DNA of 64,000 nucleotides. Source: Mycogone perniciosa. Taxonomy: Eukaryota > Ascomycota > Sordariomycetes > Hypocreales > Hypocreaceae. This document shows, in pieces, positions 47,374 to 58,490 of this stretch. The stretch covers positions 1-64,000 of the forward strand of contig JAOALB010000083.1 of NCBI GenBank assembly GCA_025331125.1, read 5' to 3'. Within the stretch, counting starts at the first letter, position 1, and every line of letters begins with the position of its first letter. Under the pieces are notes generated by a model. It was not told the DNA's origin. It ran no database searches and saw only the letters and a program-made list of their open reading frames with translations. The translations under genes and the position numbers were made by a program.

Positions 47374-49477
47374 ATGGCCAGGGTTAGCAGCCCATTTCAA
47401 CGTGGCTAGAAGGCGAATATTATACTATCACGAGTAAATAAAGAATAAATAAAGCGAATAATAGTTTACACTCGGGGAAACACACACGAGTCACCGCCAA
47501 GTGCACCTCGGTCGAGATATTAGAGGAGTTTGCCGAAGCGAACGACTCGGCATTAGGACCTATAAGTGACTTGGGTGATACATCAACGGATACATCAGGA
47601 ACCCGCAACCCCCTCGTGGAAGCAGGCACACTTTAGCAGCAGGGTGCTATTATGTATTTAGTTGAAATAGGGAAAACCGATCAAGGCACTGGTGTCTATA
47701 GATTAGTTTGCATATACGTTCGTCTAAGCAGGGTGTCGAGTACGAAGTACTACTGGGAACAGCTCAGCTAGCCTGGCTATCGATTTATTGGAACTACTAC
47801 GGAGTAGGGCGTCTCCATTCACAGCCGTTTTGGCTGGGAAGTCCGAGGGCAGCTCCGGGTTTCTGTTGTCCAAGTGGCTCGGGTGGATACAGACTAGCCG
47901 TCCCAATTTGATGGCATGATTGTAGTTGCAGATGGTCAATTGGAGGTACTGGAGACTTTGAGACGGCGCGGTTGGATGCTTCTGATTCTCTGACAAACAG
48001 ATAGGCAGCCCTGAGGCAGTTTGGCGACGAACGTCTGTAGGATGCATCCTTTTGTCCAGCCAACCATAATACCACCCATTGCACCCATTATAGGTATTGT
48101 ATGCAGGCCATTATGGTCACTGGGACTCCGTACTTAGCATCGTGTGCTACGCGATGGGGTGATAAACCTGGCAAGTATGTCGGCTATGAGATTTTAGCAG
48201 CATCCAACTCAGCACTATGTGCAAGTACTCGTAGTACTCGTAGTAGTACCAAGAACCCGGGTGGCAATGACATGGCTTTGAATGTCCCCTACGAGTATGA
48301 GTCGGTCAAATACTTTCCATCGAGTCCTCTTGTACGAGTAGCAGATCAAGCTGTGTACTCCGTACTTCGTACATTCATATCACGGCCTGACCCCCATGCC
48401 GCGGCCTCATTTGTCCGTACTCCATTCATCCAAGCCAGCACCGCCCGTCAAAGCCCCAGGTGCTCCGTACATGCCCCATTCCATACGCAGGACTTGCTTC
48501 AGTTGCGTCTCTGGGCATAGTTGCCGAGAGGATCGAGACCTCCGTGATCACCGTCTAGGGAGTAGGTATGGGGAACGAAGAACCGTCTGCATTCTAGCTC
48601 ATCTCATCACCGTTGAAGGATGGGTTGGGCTTGAAGAGGATTGGCCGGTTCCTGGAGTGGCTTGCAAAAGCCGGAAAGCCATCTCTACGAAGTACGGGGA
48701 TCCGATTGACGACGCCACTCAGAAACATACCGCTGGGGGTACTCCGTACGGAGTACGAAGTACTCGTAGGTACGAGTAAGATGGGGTTTCAGGAACCTGT
48801 ATGGCTACCCTGAAGAAACTGCCAATAGCCTTATATTTTATATCGGAAACGTCTAAAATCTGACGTCGCTCTTTGTTTTTCTTCTTCTTCTTTGTTTTTC
48901 GATTTTGCCTGGAGAGGCTTCTTGTGATTGATCCCCGGTTGGAATGGCATTCTCACCGCGAATCCTTCAAATCCGTAGCTGAACAAGCCTCCAGGTCTCG
49001 ATTCGAATGTTAGCAAGTCTACGAATATAGTAGAACGCCACCTTGGCGCCGTTAGTCCGCTCAGTGCGGAATGGCCCGGTTTACTAGCATTGGTATGTAC
49101 TCCACAAACGGGTCCTAGTAGGTACATACGAGTACTCCGCAATGGGTGGGCGGCGCTTACTCGTACATGCTAGTACGAGTACGTACACAGGCGTCAGGGG
49201 TATACATCTTCCGGCGTTAATATGACATTGACTGTACTCGTAACTATGGGTATCAGTGAGTGCAACTTACTCTGACGAGTACCTAGTATTATCACCACCC
49301 CGCGGATAGAAGTGATACATATGTACTCGTACTACTCGCACGAGTATGCCATGCACTTCAATCTCGGAACCGTTGAGCTATTACGGGCATGTACCCGCTA
49401 CTTCTGGCAAGTGCTAGTCGTACATGTGTTTTCTTCGTACGGAGTACTCGTAGATCATATCAGCCTTCCTCTTCTCG
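47374..49477. other. PKS upstream region, dense in TACGGAGTA and TACGAGTA motifs
   Basis: About 2.1 kb without a supported gene. Exact TACGGAGTA/TACTCCGTA copies start at 47798, 48356, 48740, 48747 and 49438, with many looser TACGAGTA/TACTCGTA relatives between 48220 and 49450. It is the probable PKS promoter plus a repeat-rich spacer. Confidence 0.5.
48739..48756. repeat. 18-bp perfect palindrome GTACTCCGTACGGAGTAC
   Basis: Two copies of the dispersed 9-mer in opposite orientation overlap to make a perfect palindrome. TACGAAGTACTCGTAGG-like sequence continues directly after it. Confidence 0.85.
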
Positions 49478-50332
49478 CTAACCTGCCCGGAAGATGGTCC
49501 TCCGAATGACATGAACCGACTCGGTGAGATATCCCTTTCGAGGAATCTGGTGCCCTCCATCATGGACCAGTGTTAAGCGTGCAGAGGGATCGCACAGTTG
49601 ACTGAGGTCAACTCCTCCTGTTGGTGCCGTCTCATCAGCCGACCCCCAAATATGTGCCGTGGGGATTCGGATCATGTTGTTTTGCGCATCCACATGGAGA
49701 TCGACACCCAGATGCCGCATCTCTGCCGCGCTGTTTGCGCTCGACAGGAAGACGCCACACTTAAAGGGCATCTCATCGTGGCGCTGCTTCTCTATCAAAT
49801 ACGAGGCAGCCAGGACTGCCCCAGCAGAGAATCCCATGATGGCGTCAAACGGCCCTTCGGCTGTCACGTAATCGTCCAACTGGCTGATGGCCCTCGAGAG
49901 GGTGGTCAGATCCTCAGGGTCGAAGAAAGCGTAGAAGCGATCGCCCGGAGACGACAAGGTCTCAACACCTATTGTGGAGAAATAGTCAACGTCAGTTCTG
50001 GGCATCTTGGTCAAAAGGTCCGTTGCCTTGAACCGTGGCGGTGGATAGGTGATGTTGCACCTTCAGACATGGGCGTCTCCACGGCTGCTTCCACGAACTC
50101 GTACTCATGGCTGTCTTCGAGTTCATGCCTAAGTGGTGCTATTGTGTCATGAGCAATGGCATATGTGTTAATCGTTTTGGCCTGGACGAAATGGGGTTGC
50201 AACTCCTACCCGTCTGTAACTTCATAACCTATAGGGTTTTGGGGTTGTGTTAGTTAGAATCTATCCGAAACGGCTACAGTAGATACTCACATTGCTGTTC
50301 GTGCCATTTCCATGAAGGCATAGGAACTTCAT
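49478..50332 (-). CDS. FSH1-family serine hydrolase, possible PKS-releasing thioesterase (LovG-like)
   Basis: Alpha/beta hydrolase of 209 residues. Four exons on the minus strand: 50332-50291, 50228-50210, 50138-50061 and 49968-49478. The second is a 19-nt microexon. The start MKFLCLHGNGTNS is the FSH1 oxyanion-loop motif. The catalytic triad is visible: Ser94 in GFSAG, Asp158 in WGSADET and His186 in DGGHQIP. Within the family, LovG releases the polyketide from LovB, and related enzymes do the same beside other reducing PKSs that lack a thioesterase. This gene is on the same strand as the PKS and is the next gene upstream of it, so the same role is a strong inference. Generic esterase activity is the alternative. 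Confidence 0.88.
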
Positions 50333-52628
50333 CTTGAGAATAGGCGGTAACCGGACGGACCTCAGGGCGATCGATGCATGTGGTGCAGACTCTCGCCATG
50401 CAATGGAACTATGACAGGGTTTTTAATAGAATACGCTTTAACTACGTAGTACAAGGTAGATCAATAGTATGTGACCTTCCTTGTGCCCTACGGAGTAGAT
50501 TTACAGAAATCGGGACTACTACTATGAAGCGTGACGGGCCTAATATCATGGTCAATGATCGTCACCACCACCCAATCGTCTACCCCTTCTGAGATCCAAC
50601 ATCCAACATCCAACACCGAAATTACTATTAATACATTTACTATTGTGATAGTACGGAGTATGTAGGAGCTACTCCGTAGTAGCATGTGCATTTCTGGGGG
50701 AGGGCACCAACAGACTGGCTCTCCCGAAGGCGCACGGAGCCAAAGTCTGTCTGTGTACGAGTGCTACTACTACACTACCACGTTGCAACAATGAGCAATT
50801 GGCGGACCATACTGTCTGTGCGAGGCTAGGGTTGAGCCGGAAGATGGGAAAGGATTTTTAAACAATGACGGCTTAGGTACCTGTTTTAGGCAGGCAAAGT
50901 CCGCCGAGAGCTCTTTGCCGCATGGGCAGGTCTCTTAGTCCATTCTGGGCTTGCAGTGAGACATACATATAACGGCCATGGCAAACATACAGTAGCAATT
51001 GCAAAGGTATAATACATAGAGACTGCATACAGCACGAGATCAGCTTCGAAGGAGGTACGACATTGCAGTTGGACCTTTCCGTGACATTGGGCCTCCATCA
51101 TTAGCAATGGAAAACGCAACGCTTTGACAGCTCGGCTGGAGAGGCAACAGATAATTCCGTACCCGTAGGTGTCTGTAATTTCCCGTCCTCTGTACACTCC
51201 TCTGTCTGGAGTGTGCGTATTACTCCATACCAGGGCAGAGATCATGTCAGTGGTATTACTCCAGCTGTACGAGTAAGCTCACAGCTCCAGCGCCTTGAAT
51301 AATAATCGGGGCCTAATTCTACTTGCTAGTAGCACCCTAGCAGTAAGACTCGACCGTTGTGGAGATCTCAGCCTGGGCCACTTATACCCATACCGGGGTG
51401 TTTTGCGAGACGCGCGAAAGGCGATTGCTACTACTCCGTACTCGAACTAGTATTAGTACGGAGTACTACTCGTAGTAGTAGTTATACGAGTACTAGTAGT
51501 ATGGAGTAGGAGTGGGAGTAGTCCTCCGTACTAGTATCATTTAATACCATCATACCAAACCGGGGCACGGATCTGTCGGACGGACCGCCCCGCTAGCAAG
51601 ACCTCATCTTTCGGTGCCTCTAATACATACTCGTAGTAGCAGTAGTACTCGTAGTTACGAGTAGGACTAGTATTTGCAAAGGATCCTCCAGCACGATGAA
51701 CCTTGAAATGTCTCGTCCCTGGTGATATTTGCGCATCTGCAATGCCACCCTGTCGCCCGCTTGTTGGGGGGGGCTTGTTGTCAACGTAATTGTATGCAAA
51801 TGTGCATAGTATGTGCTACTCATACACTACAGGACATATTGATAGTGTTACCTACCCGCTTCGTATAACGGGACGAGACCAGCCGGACAGGACGGACAGA
51901 CCGATAACCTACCATTTACATACCACACATAAAACACGAGCCCTTGGATAAGCACGAACCGCTTCACATGTCTTGTGCGGCCAATGGGAGAAATGTGCAG
52001 AACTTCCGAAAATCCCTTCAGTGAAACCCAAGCCTTCGGCATACAACGCTGCCTGGCAAGAGAAGGGCTTGGGATTTCCACCGTGAAACCAAGAGACGGG
52101 TATAAAGCTCTATTTTATAACGCAGCAATGTAACCCACAGCCGTCAAGGAGGTGAATGGCCTGAGACGGGGCCTGCAGTGTTGTTGGTGGCTTGCATGGG
52201 GCTCGATCCTCCACCAGCATCCCATGTTCCATGCTCCAGGCCATGCCATGCCATGTGAGCGGCTGCTGCAGATGCTGCTGCATGAGTGAATAACGAGTGA
52301 CGCCGAGAGAGACAAAAAAGGGCGGTGGTCTGTGTGGCATCGGCAGATCACTGAAGAATCCTCAGTCGTCTATGGAGTATTACCCTCCATCTCGTCCCGT
52401 TTCAGCTCGCTCAGCAGAAGCGTGCAAAGGCCGCTTCAACGATATGCCATCTCGATTCTCGCCATCGATTTGGAAATAACTACCCCCCTGTTCTGCGCTG
52501 TTCTCGGTTTCTTGTTGTTGCGAACTTGGATCAACAACTTTATTCCGTCCTTCTACTGCTTACTCGTACAACTTGCAATCTGCCGCCGACTTCCACCAAT
52601 CAATAACACATACTATCCTACTGCTATC
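50333..52628. other. Long spacer rich in TACGGAGTA motifs
   Basis: About 2.3 kb without a supported gene. Exact element copies start at 50489, 50652, 50670, 51432 and 51457. The 3' part is probably the promoter and leader of the next gene. Minus-strand frames at 50886-51245 and 51848-52081 have no recognisable motifs. Confidence 0.5.
51432..51465. repeat. Hairpin of two element copies, 11-bp arms, 12-nt loop
   Basis: TACTCCGTACT at 51432-51442 pairs with AGTACGGAGTA at 51455-51465. Further CGTAGTAGTA and TACGAGTAC units follow to about 51500. Confidence 0.8.
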
Positions 52629-54031
52629 ATGTCTGATTCCGCTGGTGGCGCAACGGCAGATGCGGCGCTTCCGCCCAATGCCTATGAGTATCGCGGCGGC
52701 ATCTTTCGGGGCTTGATCATTGTCATGACGGTTGTCACATTGGTCGCCATCATCCTACGGTTCATATCGCGACAACTGGGCAAGAATGCAGTGCGCTTCT
52801 GGTGGGACGACTGGGTGGCCTTGGCCTCTGTGGTACGTTGAACCAGTCAACTATTGCGTTGGAGAACTTTCAGTCTTGTTCTAACATCGCACTTTCGCAC
52901 AGCCATTCATCATGACCCAGATGGGTATGTGTTTTGCCATGCTCAACCATGGACTTGGCCGTCACATTGCCGTTGTCCCGCCCGCCGACATAGCCACCTT
53001 TGGCAGACTGCTCTGGGCCATCTATTTTGTATACGATACGGCTCTCGCTCTCACCAAGGCATCTGCACTGTTGTTCCTGTCTCGTGTCTTCCCTGCGCGT
53101 GCCAACTCGCAGTGGTTCAACTATGCGCTCTACACGGCGCACGCCTTCAATATCGCGTGGCTCATTGGCATCGTCATCGGCACTGTCTTCGCATGTAACC
53201 CGATTGAGAAGAACTGGAACCCCATGGTGCCCGGAACCTGCGGACCGGCAAGCGCTCTGTGGATTGGCAGTGCAGTCCCGAGTGTTGCCATCGACTTGAT
53301 CATTTTGATCTTGCCTCTACCAAAGATCTGGCGTCTTCGAATGAGCCTTGCGCGAAAGAGCGGCATCTCTGTCGTGTTTCTCCTGGGTTATCTGTGAGTT
53401 TTTCTCCATTGACAGTCAACAAAGTTAAACGCGGCTAATCCGAGTTCTTCAGCGTCATCGTGGTGTCTCTGGGTCGTTTGATCACTCTCCTCACACACTC
53501 TGCCGGCTTGAACACTGATATCACATGTAAGTGTAGTTTCCCATTGTAATCTCTCTGATATCGGAAATTCTCTAACCAACATGCCTAGATGAGGTTATTC
53601 CGGTCGCTCTCTGGGTCTGTGCCGAAGCCCCTGTCACCATCCTCTGCATCTGTCTCCCAGCTATGCTTCCGCTCGGCCGACACCTGGCCACCACCTACTT
53701 CTCGCCGCTTGCCAGCAAGATCAGCTCAACCTGGAGCTCTCGTAACGACAAGGGCAGCTCCCTGAGAAGCAAGAGTGGAAACTTCGCCTCGGCAACAGAA
53801 TCGAACTCGTACGGCGTGAAACTGCGTGGAGCAAAGTCGCAACAGTCGATTGGCGATGGTGCGAGCTTCAACTCAGACGCCGGGACCAGCATGCGAGGAA
53901 TCTTGCCACCAAAAGACTACTACTCGGCACGTGTGCGCGCTGGTGACCCAACATCCCCTACAACTGTGGAAATGCCCAGCCAGGCTATCAGAGTGGACAA
54001 GGTCTTCAAGATCGATCGACAACAGGGATAG
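52629..54031 (+). CDS. Fungal rhodopsin-like seven-helix integral membrane protein
   Basis: Exons 52629-52832, 52903-53393, 53453-53526 and 53589-54031 give 403 residues. About seven hydrophobic helices lie between residues 25 and 285, with the extracellular N-terminus (~22 residues) lacking a signal peptide. Family signatures are the helix-2 start RFWWDDWVALAS, LWAIYFVYDTALALTKASALLFLSRVF, FACNPIEKNW..PGTC with its conserved Cys pair, and DLIILILPLPKIWRLRMS. The C-terminal ~110 residues are Ser/Thr/Arg-rich and cytosolic. This is the fungal rhodopsin-domain group, which includes the Pth11-like receptors, but no CFEM domain is present. Ligand and role are unknown. It is often found near secondary-metabolite genes without being part of the pathway. 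Confidence 0.87.
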
Positions 54032-54483
54032 GATAGTGTAACATGCATACTACTACAGGGTACATAATGGGAAATAGGGATAAGGAGGAAGGATATAGGT
54101 TTTCACGGGTCATGTTTGGACTATGGCTATTGTTGCCTGTGGGAGCATAGGGACGGGTCATGTAACATTAAGGGAGGATTGTTTGTGTATTTTTTGCAAG
54201 ATACCAAGTGCGAGGGACATATGGAATTTTTTTTCATTTAGCTTCCTTATTCTAGTTTATATCCTCATGTGCATCTATCTACTATATATATATATATATA
54301 TATGTTGTGTAAGTCAAGATAGGGGACGTATGTGAAGGTGCCGACTAACTTGTGAGGGGTTGTTTGCATTTCGCAAGGTATGAAGTTATGAGAATGCCAG
54401 AAACGAACTGAAAGAACGAACAACCAGTTAAAATAAAACTGAACTCACGTCACTACTAGCTACGATTCTTTATTTGGTTCAGT
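54032..54483. other. Region between convergent genes, with (AT)n
   Basis: 3' regions. An (AT)n microsatellite lies at about 54282-54303. No gene seen. Confidence 0.5.
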
Positions 54484-55156
54484 TTAGTTCCATCGAGGAT
54501 CCCCATTCACCTGATCCAAAAGCGTAATCCATCGATAGCCCGCGATGGTATGAACAATGCCTACAAACTCAGTCTTCGTCATCTTCAACGTCACCTCGCG
54601 CCACGTCTCGTCATCCAGGGGACCATTTAGCGTCGTCAGGGTTTTGCCCAAACGATATACCAGGTCCTCCTCCTCGCTCAGCCCCTGAGGTGTCTTACCC
54701 GCAACAGCGTCGTCGAACTGCTCCGTCGTCAGACCGACTTTGGAGGCGACGCCGCGATGGGAGAAGACGACATATGGCGCGTTGAGGGTAGAGGCCAGGC
54801 CGAGGACGGCAAGCTCTCTGTTGCGCGGCTTGACAGCATCTGTGATGTAAATGGTTTTGGCCACTTCGAAAAATTGCCGGGCCACATCGGGCGTGTAGCT
54901 AGGTGAAAGAAGGTGTGTGAGTGGGTAAAAGAAAGAAAAAAAAATCAAATGAGAATTCCCACAGGGCCATCGGAGTTTACCTCAACGCGGCATAGCAGCC
55001 CAGAAGGGCACTGCCGTCTTCTTCGATCCAGGGGAATGGGGGTCCGCTTCCGGGATACATTTTTGCTAGAGCATCTTGGATGACCTGCTTTGCCTCTGAG
55101 CCGCCTGGCGTCTCACCAAGCGGGAATCGAGGCGGACGCGGTGGTGTCGACGACAT
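54484..55156 (-). CDS. Carboxymuconolactone-decarboxylase-like (AhpD-like fold) protein
   Basis: Two exons on the minus strand, 55156-54981 and 54898-54484, give 196 residues. The intron is 82 nt and splits a Ser codon. The core has the family helix pair: NRELAVLGLASTLNAPYVVFSHRGVASKVGLT, with the conserved His, followed by EQFDDAVAG. The peroxidatic CxxC of true AhpD is absent, so peroxidase activity is unlikely. It could be a CMD-type decarboxylase, isomerase or cyclase. Similar small CMD-like proteins occur beside aromatic and polyketide oxidation genes. It is divergent to the FAD monooxygenase across a 1.7-kb spacer. Confidence 0.82.
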
Positions 55157-56848
55157 TCTTTCTGATGTCTGACTTGGGCAAGTTTATAATAGAAAAGCCG
55201 TTGTTGAAGTTGAGCCATTCACTCACTGGTGGATGAGTTATGTGTTCCCTGGCTGATGTAAGAAAAGGACAAGGACAAGGACAAGGGTTGTCGGTGATAA
55301 CAAAGCAACTCGAACAGGTGAATGAGTACAAGTACGGAGTACAAATACAGAGAATAGAAGGATATAGTCTGCGGGGTGTGGAATGTACTCGTAGACTTTC
55401 AGCGGCCTAGTCTGATCCCACGTGGATGTATATCCCTGTCACAATGAGCATGAAGAACCAGCCATCTTAATCTTATGTATTGCCCTGCATGAATCAATGT
55501 CTTGAGCGCCCTGGCCCTCAAGTACGAGTAGCATCCTTGATAGATGGATCCATTGACCCCTCAACGATTCGACAAGGTGAACTCCCTGAAGCGCCCGCAA
55601 ATGTTCAAGGGGCAGCACAGACCTTTTGCCAATCCATGTCTTATCACGACAATTATGGAGTCATTAGTCCCACCCCCACAGGCCAAGCAAGACAAGGGGT
55701 AGGGTGAAACAACGCATGAAGCCTGCATGCGGCTAGTACTGCATGTGAGAGAGGGAACCTTGTTGGCTGCCATCAGATGCAGAATGTGGCGTTCTTGGAA
55801 GATTAACAGCAGGTGGTGTTTTAATAATTTAAGATTTTCGATTCAGGGGACTCTGTTGTGAAGTATTAAGACACCCGCCCATCTGCTAAGAATTTTCAAG
55901 AGTGCCAAGAACTTCACCCACGATCTACTAGAATGATGATATGTAGCTGAAGCATTACTGCTGGGGCAATATTACCTCTTGGTATTATAAGAGTTGCCTC
56001 TATTAACATGGTTGCTTCATCATGTGGGCAATTACGATGCTACCTACTACGAGTAGAAGAGTCACATCCAAGGTATTTGAACTTGTGCGGAGTACTCCGT
56101 ACTTGTACTTGAATTTGTATGTATATTGGGACGCACGTGTAGTGGCGGACTCGGCTCCTAGTTGACGGCCCGGACGGAGATCTGTCACATCACTGACGCT
56201 TAGACACATCTAGAGTACTACTACGAAGTACTATAATATCTTACAACTTAAGCAATCACCTGAAACTAGTTTGTGATAAAAGTCCCAATATTTTATACCT
56301 TTATGATCATAATATTGCACTTATTGCAGCCCTGTTATACTATAGCTGTATTTCCCCTTATATTAAGACTGTTGTGAACCGCATATATATTTTTGGTGCA
56401 TGTGCTTAATAATAGAGCTATAATGGTTGGATACCTACGCTATACCTTAGGTAAGGTTGTATAAGTCAACCTACGGGAAAGGGAAGGAAATAATATTAGA
56501 TACTACTATTTAGGAGAGTGTCAAGGCCTTAGCACTTCACGTGCGCTCTTCTTTTGCGTAATGCCAGTGTCAGCGTATTCCCGGTGTTTTCCCGCTAAAA
56601 ATGATTCCATAAATTTATAATCGCGCGTGTATTAATCGTCAGCTTTTAGCTATACGAGTAATCTTTTAGTTGCCTTTATAATACCTTTAATAATCTTAAT
56701 AATCGTTCCTCCAATCCTGAATTTCTTTATTTAGCCTATTTAAATAAACGTGTACACAGCAAGTACTATGGAGTCGTAGCAGTCACTACGGAGTAGAGAA
56801 GGAAAAAAGAGACAGACGGAGACAGAGACAGAGACAGAGACAGAGACA
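55157..56848. other. Spacer with an AT-rich block (about 56215-56760)
   Basis: About 1.7 kb without a supported gene. Exact element copies start at 55333, 56093 and 56787. From about 56215 to 56760 the base composition becomes AT-rich, unlike its surroundings, with frequent stop codons in all frames. The right end is the promoter and leader of the FAD monooxygenase gene. Confidence 0.55.
56821..56848. repeat. (GAGACA)n microsatellite just before the monooxygenase ATG
   Basis: About four and a half GAGACA units end directly at the start codon of the next gene, so the tract is probably in its 5' untranslated region. Confidence 0.75.
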
Positions 56849-58247
56849 ATGGAGGCAGACAAGAAACCCTTGAAGGTGGTGATTGTAAGTCGACAAGGAA
56901 TAGATTCATTCAGGCCCTTTGGCATATGCTCATCTATCCCCTAAACATTAGATCGGAGGCTCGCTCTCCGGGCTGATGGTTGGCATCGCCTTGAAGCATG
57001 CTGGCCACGCCGTCACCATCATCGAACGGGAAGACAATGTCCGCCAAAGCCACATGGCGGGCGTCTGTCTCGGCCTCGACGCCGACCGCTATCTCGCGCG
57101 CCACGATCGCATCTCCGACGTCTTCTCCCACCGGTGCGTCCGTATCCAAGCCTTCCGGAAGGATCACTCTATCCGCGTCTTCCTCAATGCCCGCCGCGAC
57201 CTCACGAGCTGGGACACGTTCTACTTCCGCCTCCGCGCCAATTTCGATGGCTTCGCCAGCTCGTTCTACCCGAAGCCGCCGCTGCCGTCCCCGACGGATG
57301 GCCCTGTGCTGTATGACGGCGAGAAACAGGTCCTGGACATGAGGCGCGACCACGAGAACGACAAGATGGTTCTGACGGTCCTGGACCGCAACACCAACAC
57401 CGTAGCTACCGCGAAGGCTGATCTTGTCATTGGCGCCGATGGGCCTGACTCCTTCGTCCGGGCTAAGTATCTCCCTGCTTGCAAGCGTGAGTACGTGGGC
57501 TACATTGCCTGGCGAGGCACCGTCCCCGAGAGCGAGGTCTCCGAAGAAACACGCCAGATCTTCCACAGCAACGTCACCGCGCACTTGATGTCCGTCAATC
57601 ACTGCATCATGTACATGATCCCAGGCATCAACGGGTCTCTCGAGCCAGGCGAGCGATTTCTCAACTTCCTGTGGTACACCAACGAAACCCCCGAGTCGCT
57701 CGACGAGATCATGATTGACGGCGTGGACGGCCATCGCCACCACAATATCGTGCCTGCGGGCCGCGTGCGCAAGGACATCTGGGAAGCCCGTCTCGAAGAA
57801 GCAAAACGAATCCCCCTCCCGGCTCCGCTCCTCGAAGTCGTTCTGAAGATCAAGCGGCCCTTCATCCAAGCCATCACCGAATTCGTCACCCCGCAAGCGG
57901 CCTTTGAGGACGGCAAGGTCCTCCTGACTGGCGACTCCCTGTGCCTGTACCGGCCTCACACAGCCTTCAGCGGCACGCAGGCGGCATTCCTGGCGTCCAG
58001 CATCGAGGAGTACGTCGCGGGCAAGAGGTCCCTGGAGGATTGGGAGGAGAGAGCATTGAGGTACGCTGGTCTGCACTTGTCGCAGAGTGTCTGGTTCGGT
58101 AAATTCTACCAATGCACTCCGCTGAACGCTATCGGGTCGGCGTTTTATTATTGGTGGTATTGCGCATACGATCGTGTCAAGTCATGGTGGAGGGGTGAGG
58201 AACCACTGATGAGGGGGGTGACATATGTGCTTGAGAATGAAAAGTAG
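56849..58247 (+). CDS. FAD-dependent monooxygenase (class A flavoprotein hydroxylase)
   Basis: Exons 56849-56884 and 56952-58247 give 443 residues. Splicing restores the Rossmann dinucleotide motif VVIIGGSLSGLMVGIALKHAG (GxGxxG type, with a Ser variant) and the FAD ribose-binding Glu in TIIEREDN. The second motif is DLVIGADGPDSFVR (about residue 158), and the third is LLTGDSLCLYRPHT (about 325), where the GD contacts FAD. The RPHTAFSGTQAA form resembles the 2,6-dihydroxypyridine 3-monooxygenase group. The end (YYWWYCAYDRVKSWW) is aromatic and could sit at a membrane. The substrate is unknown. Lying between the CMD-like and GMC genes, it may oxidise an aromatic or polyketide substrate. Confidence 0.88.
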
Positions 58248-58285
58248 GTACATAGATGGATAGATATGTTCGTTCATACATACAC

Positions 58286-58330
58286 ACACACACATATATA
58301 TATATATATATGTACATATACATATATACT
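58286..58330. repeat. (AC)n(AT)n microsatellite
   Basis: Compound run of AC then AT dinucleotides followed by TACATATACATATA, between the convergent monooxygenase and GMC genes. An element copy (58440-58448) lies just after it. Confidence 0.8.
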
Positions 58331-58490
58331 AGGTATGTTACTACTGCTATGCAAATGGCACTTTGATTCATCATCTTCTCAAACAGAACAACGAGAACAA
58401 AGAGGAAATAATAACAATACTCATATATATTACATAATGTACGGAGTACCCCTCCAAAAAAAAACCTTCGTAAATACATCTATTGACTGT

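Noticed and set aside
50886..51245. 119-codon minus-strand frame between the FSH1 and rhodopsin-like genes
   Set aside because: Mixed composition, no recognisable motif, and it ends in repeat-rich sequence; no spliced extension found.
56934..58112. 392-codon minus-strand frame opposite the FAD monooxygenase
   Set aside because: It is a shadow of the strongly biased sense frame; the plus strand has clear FAD motifs.
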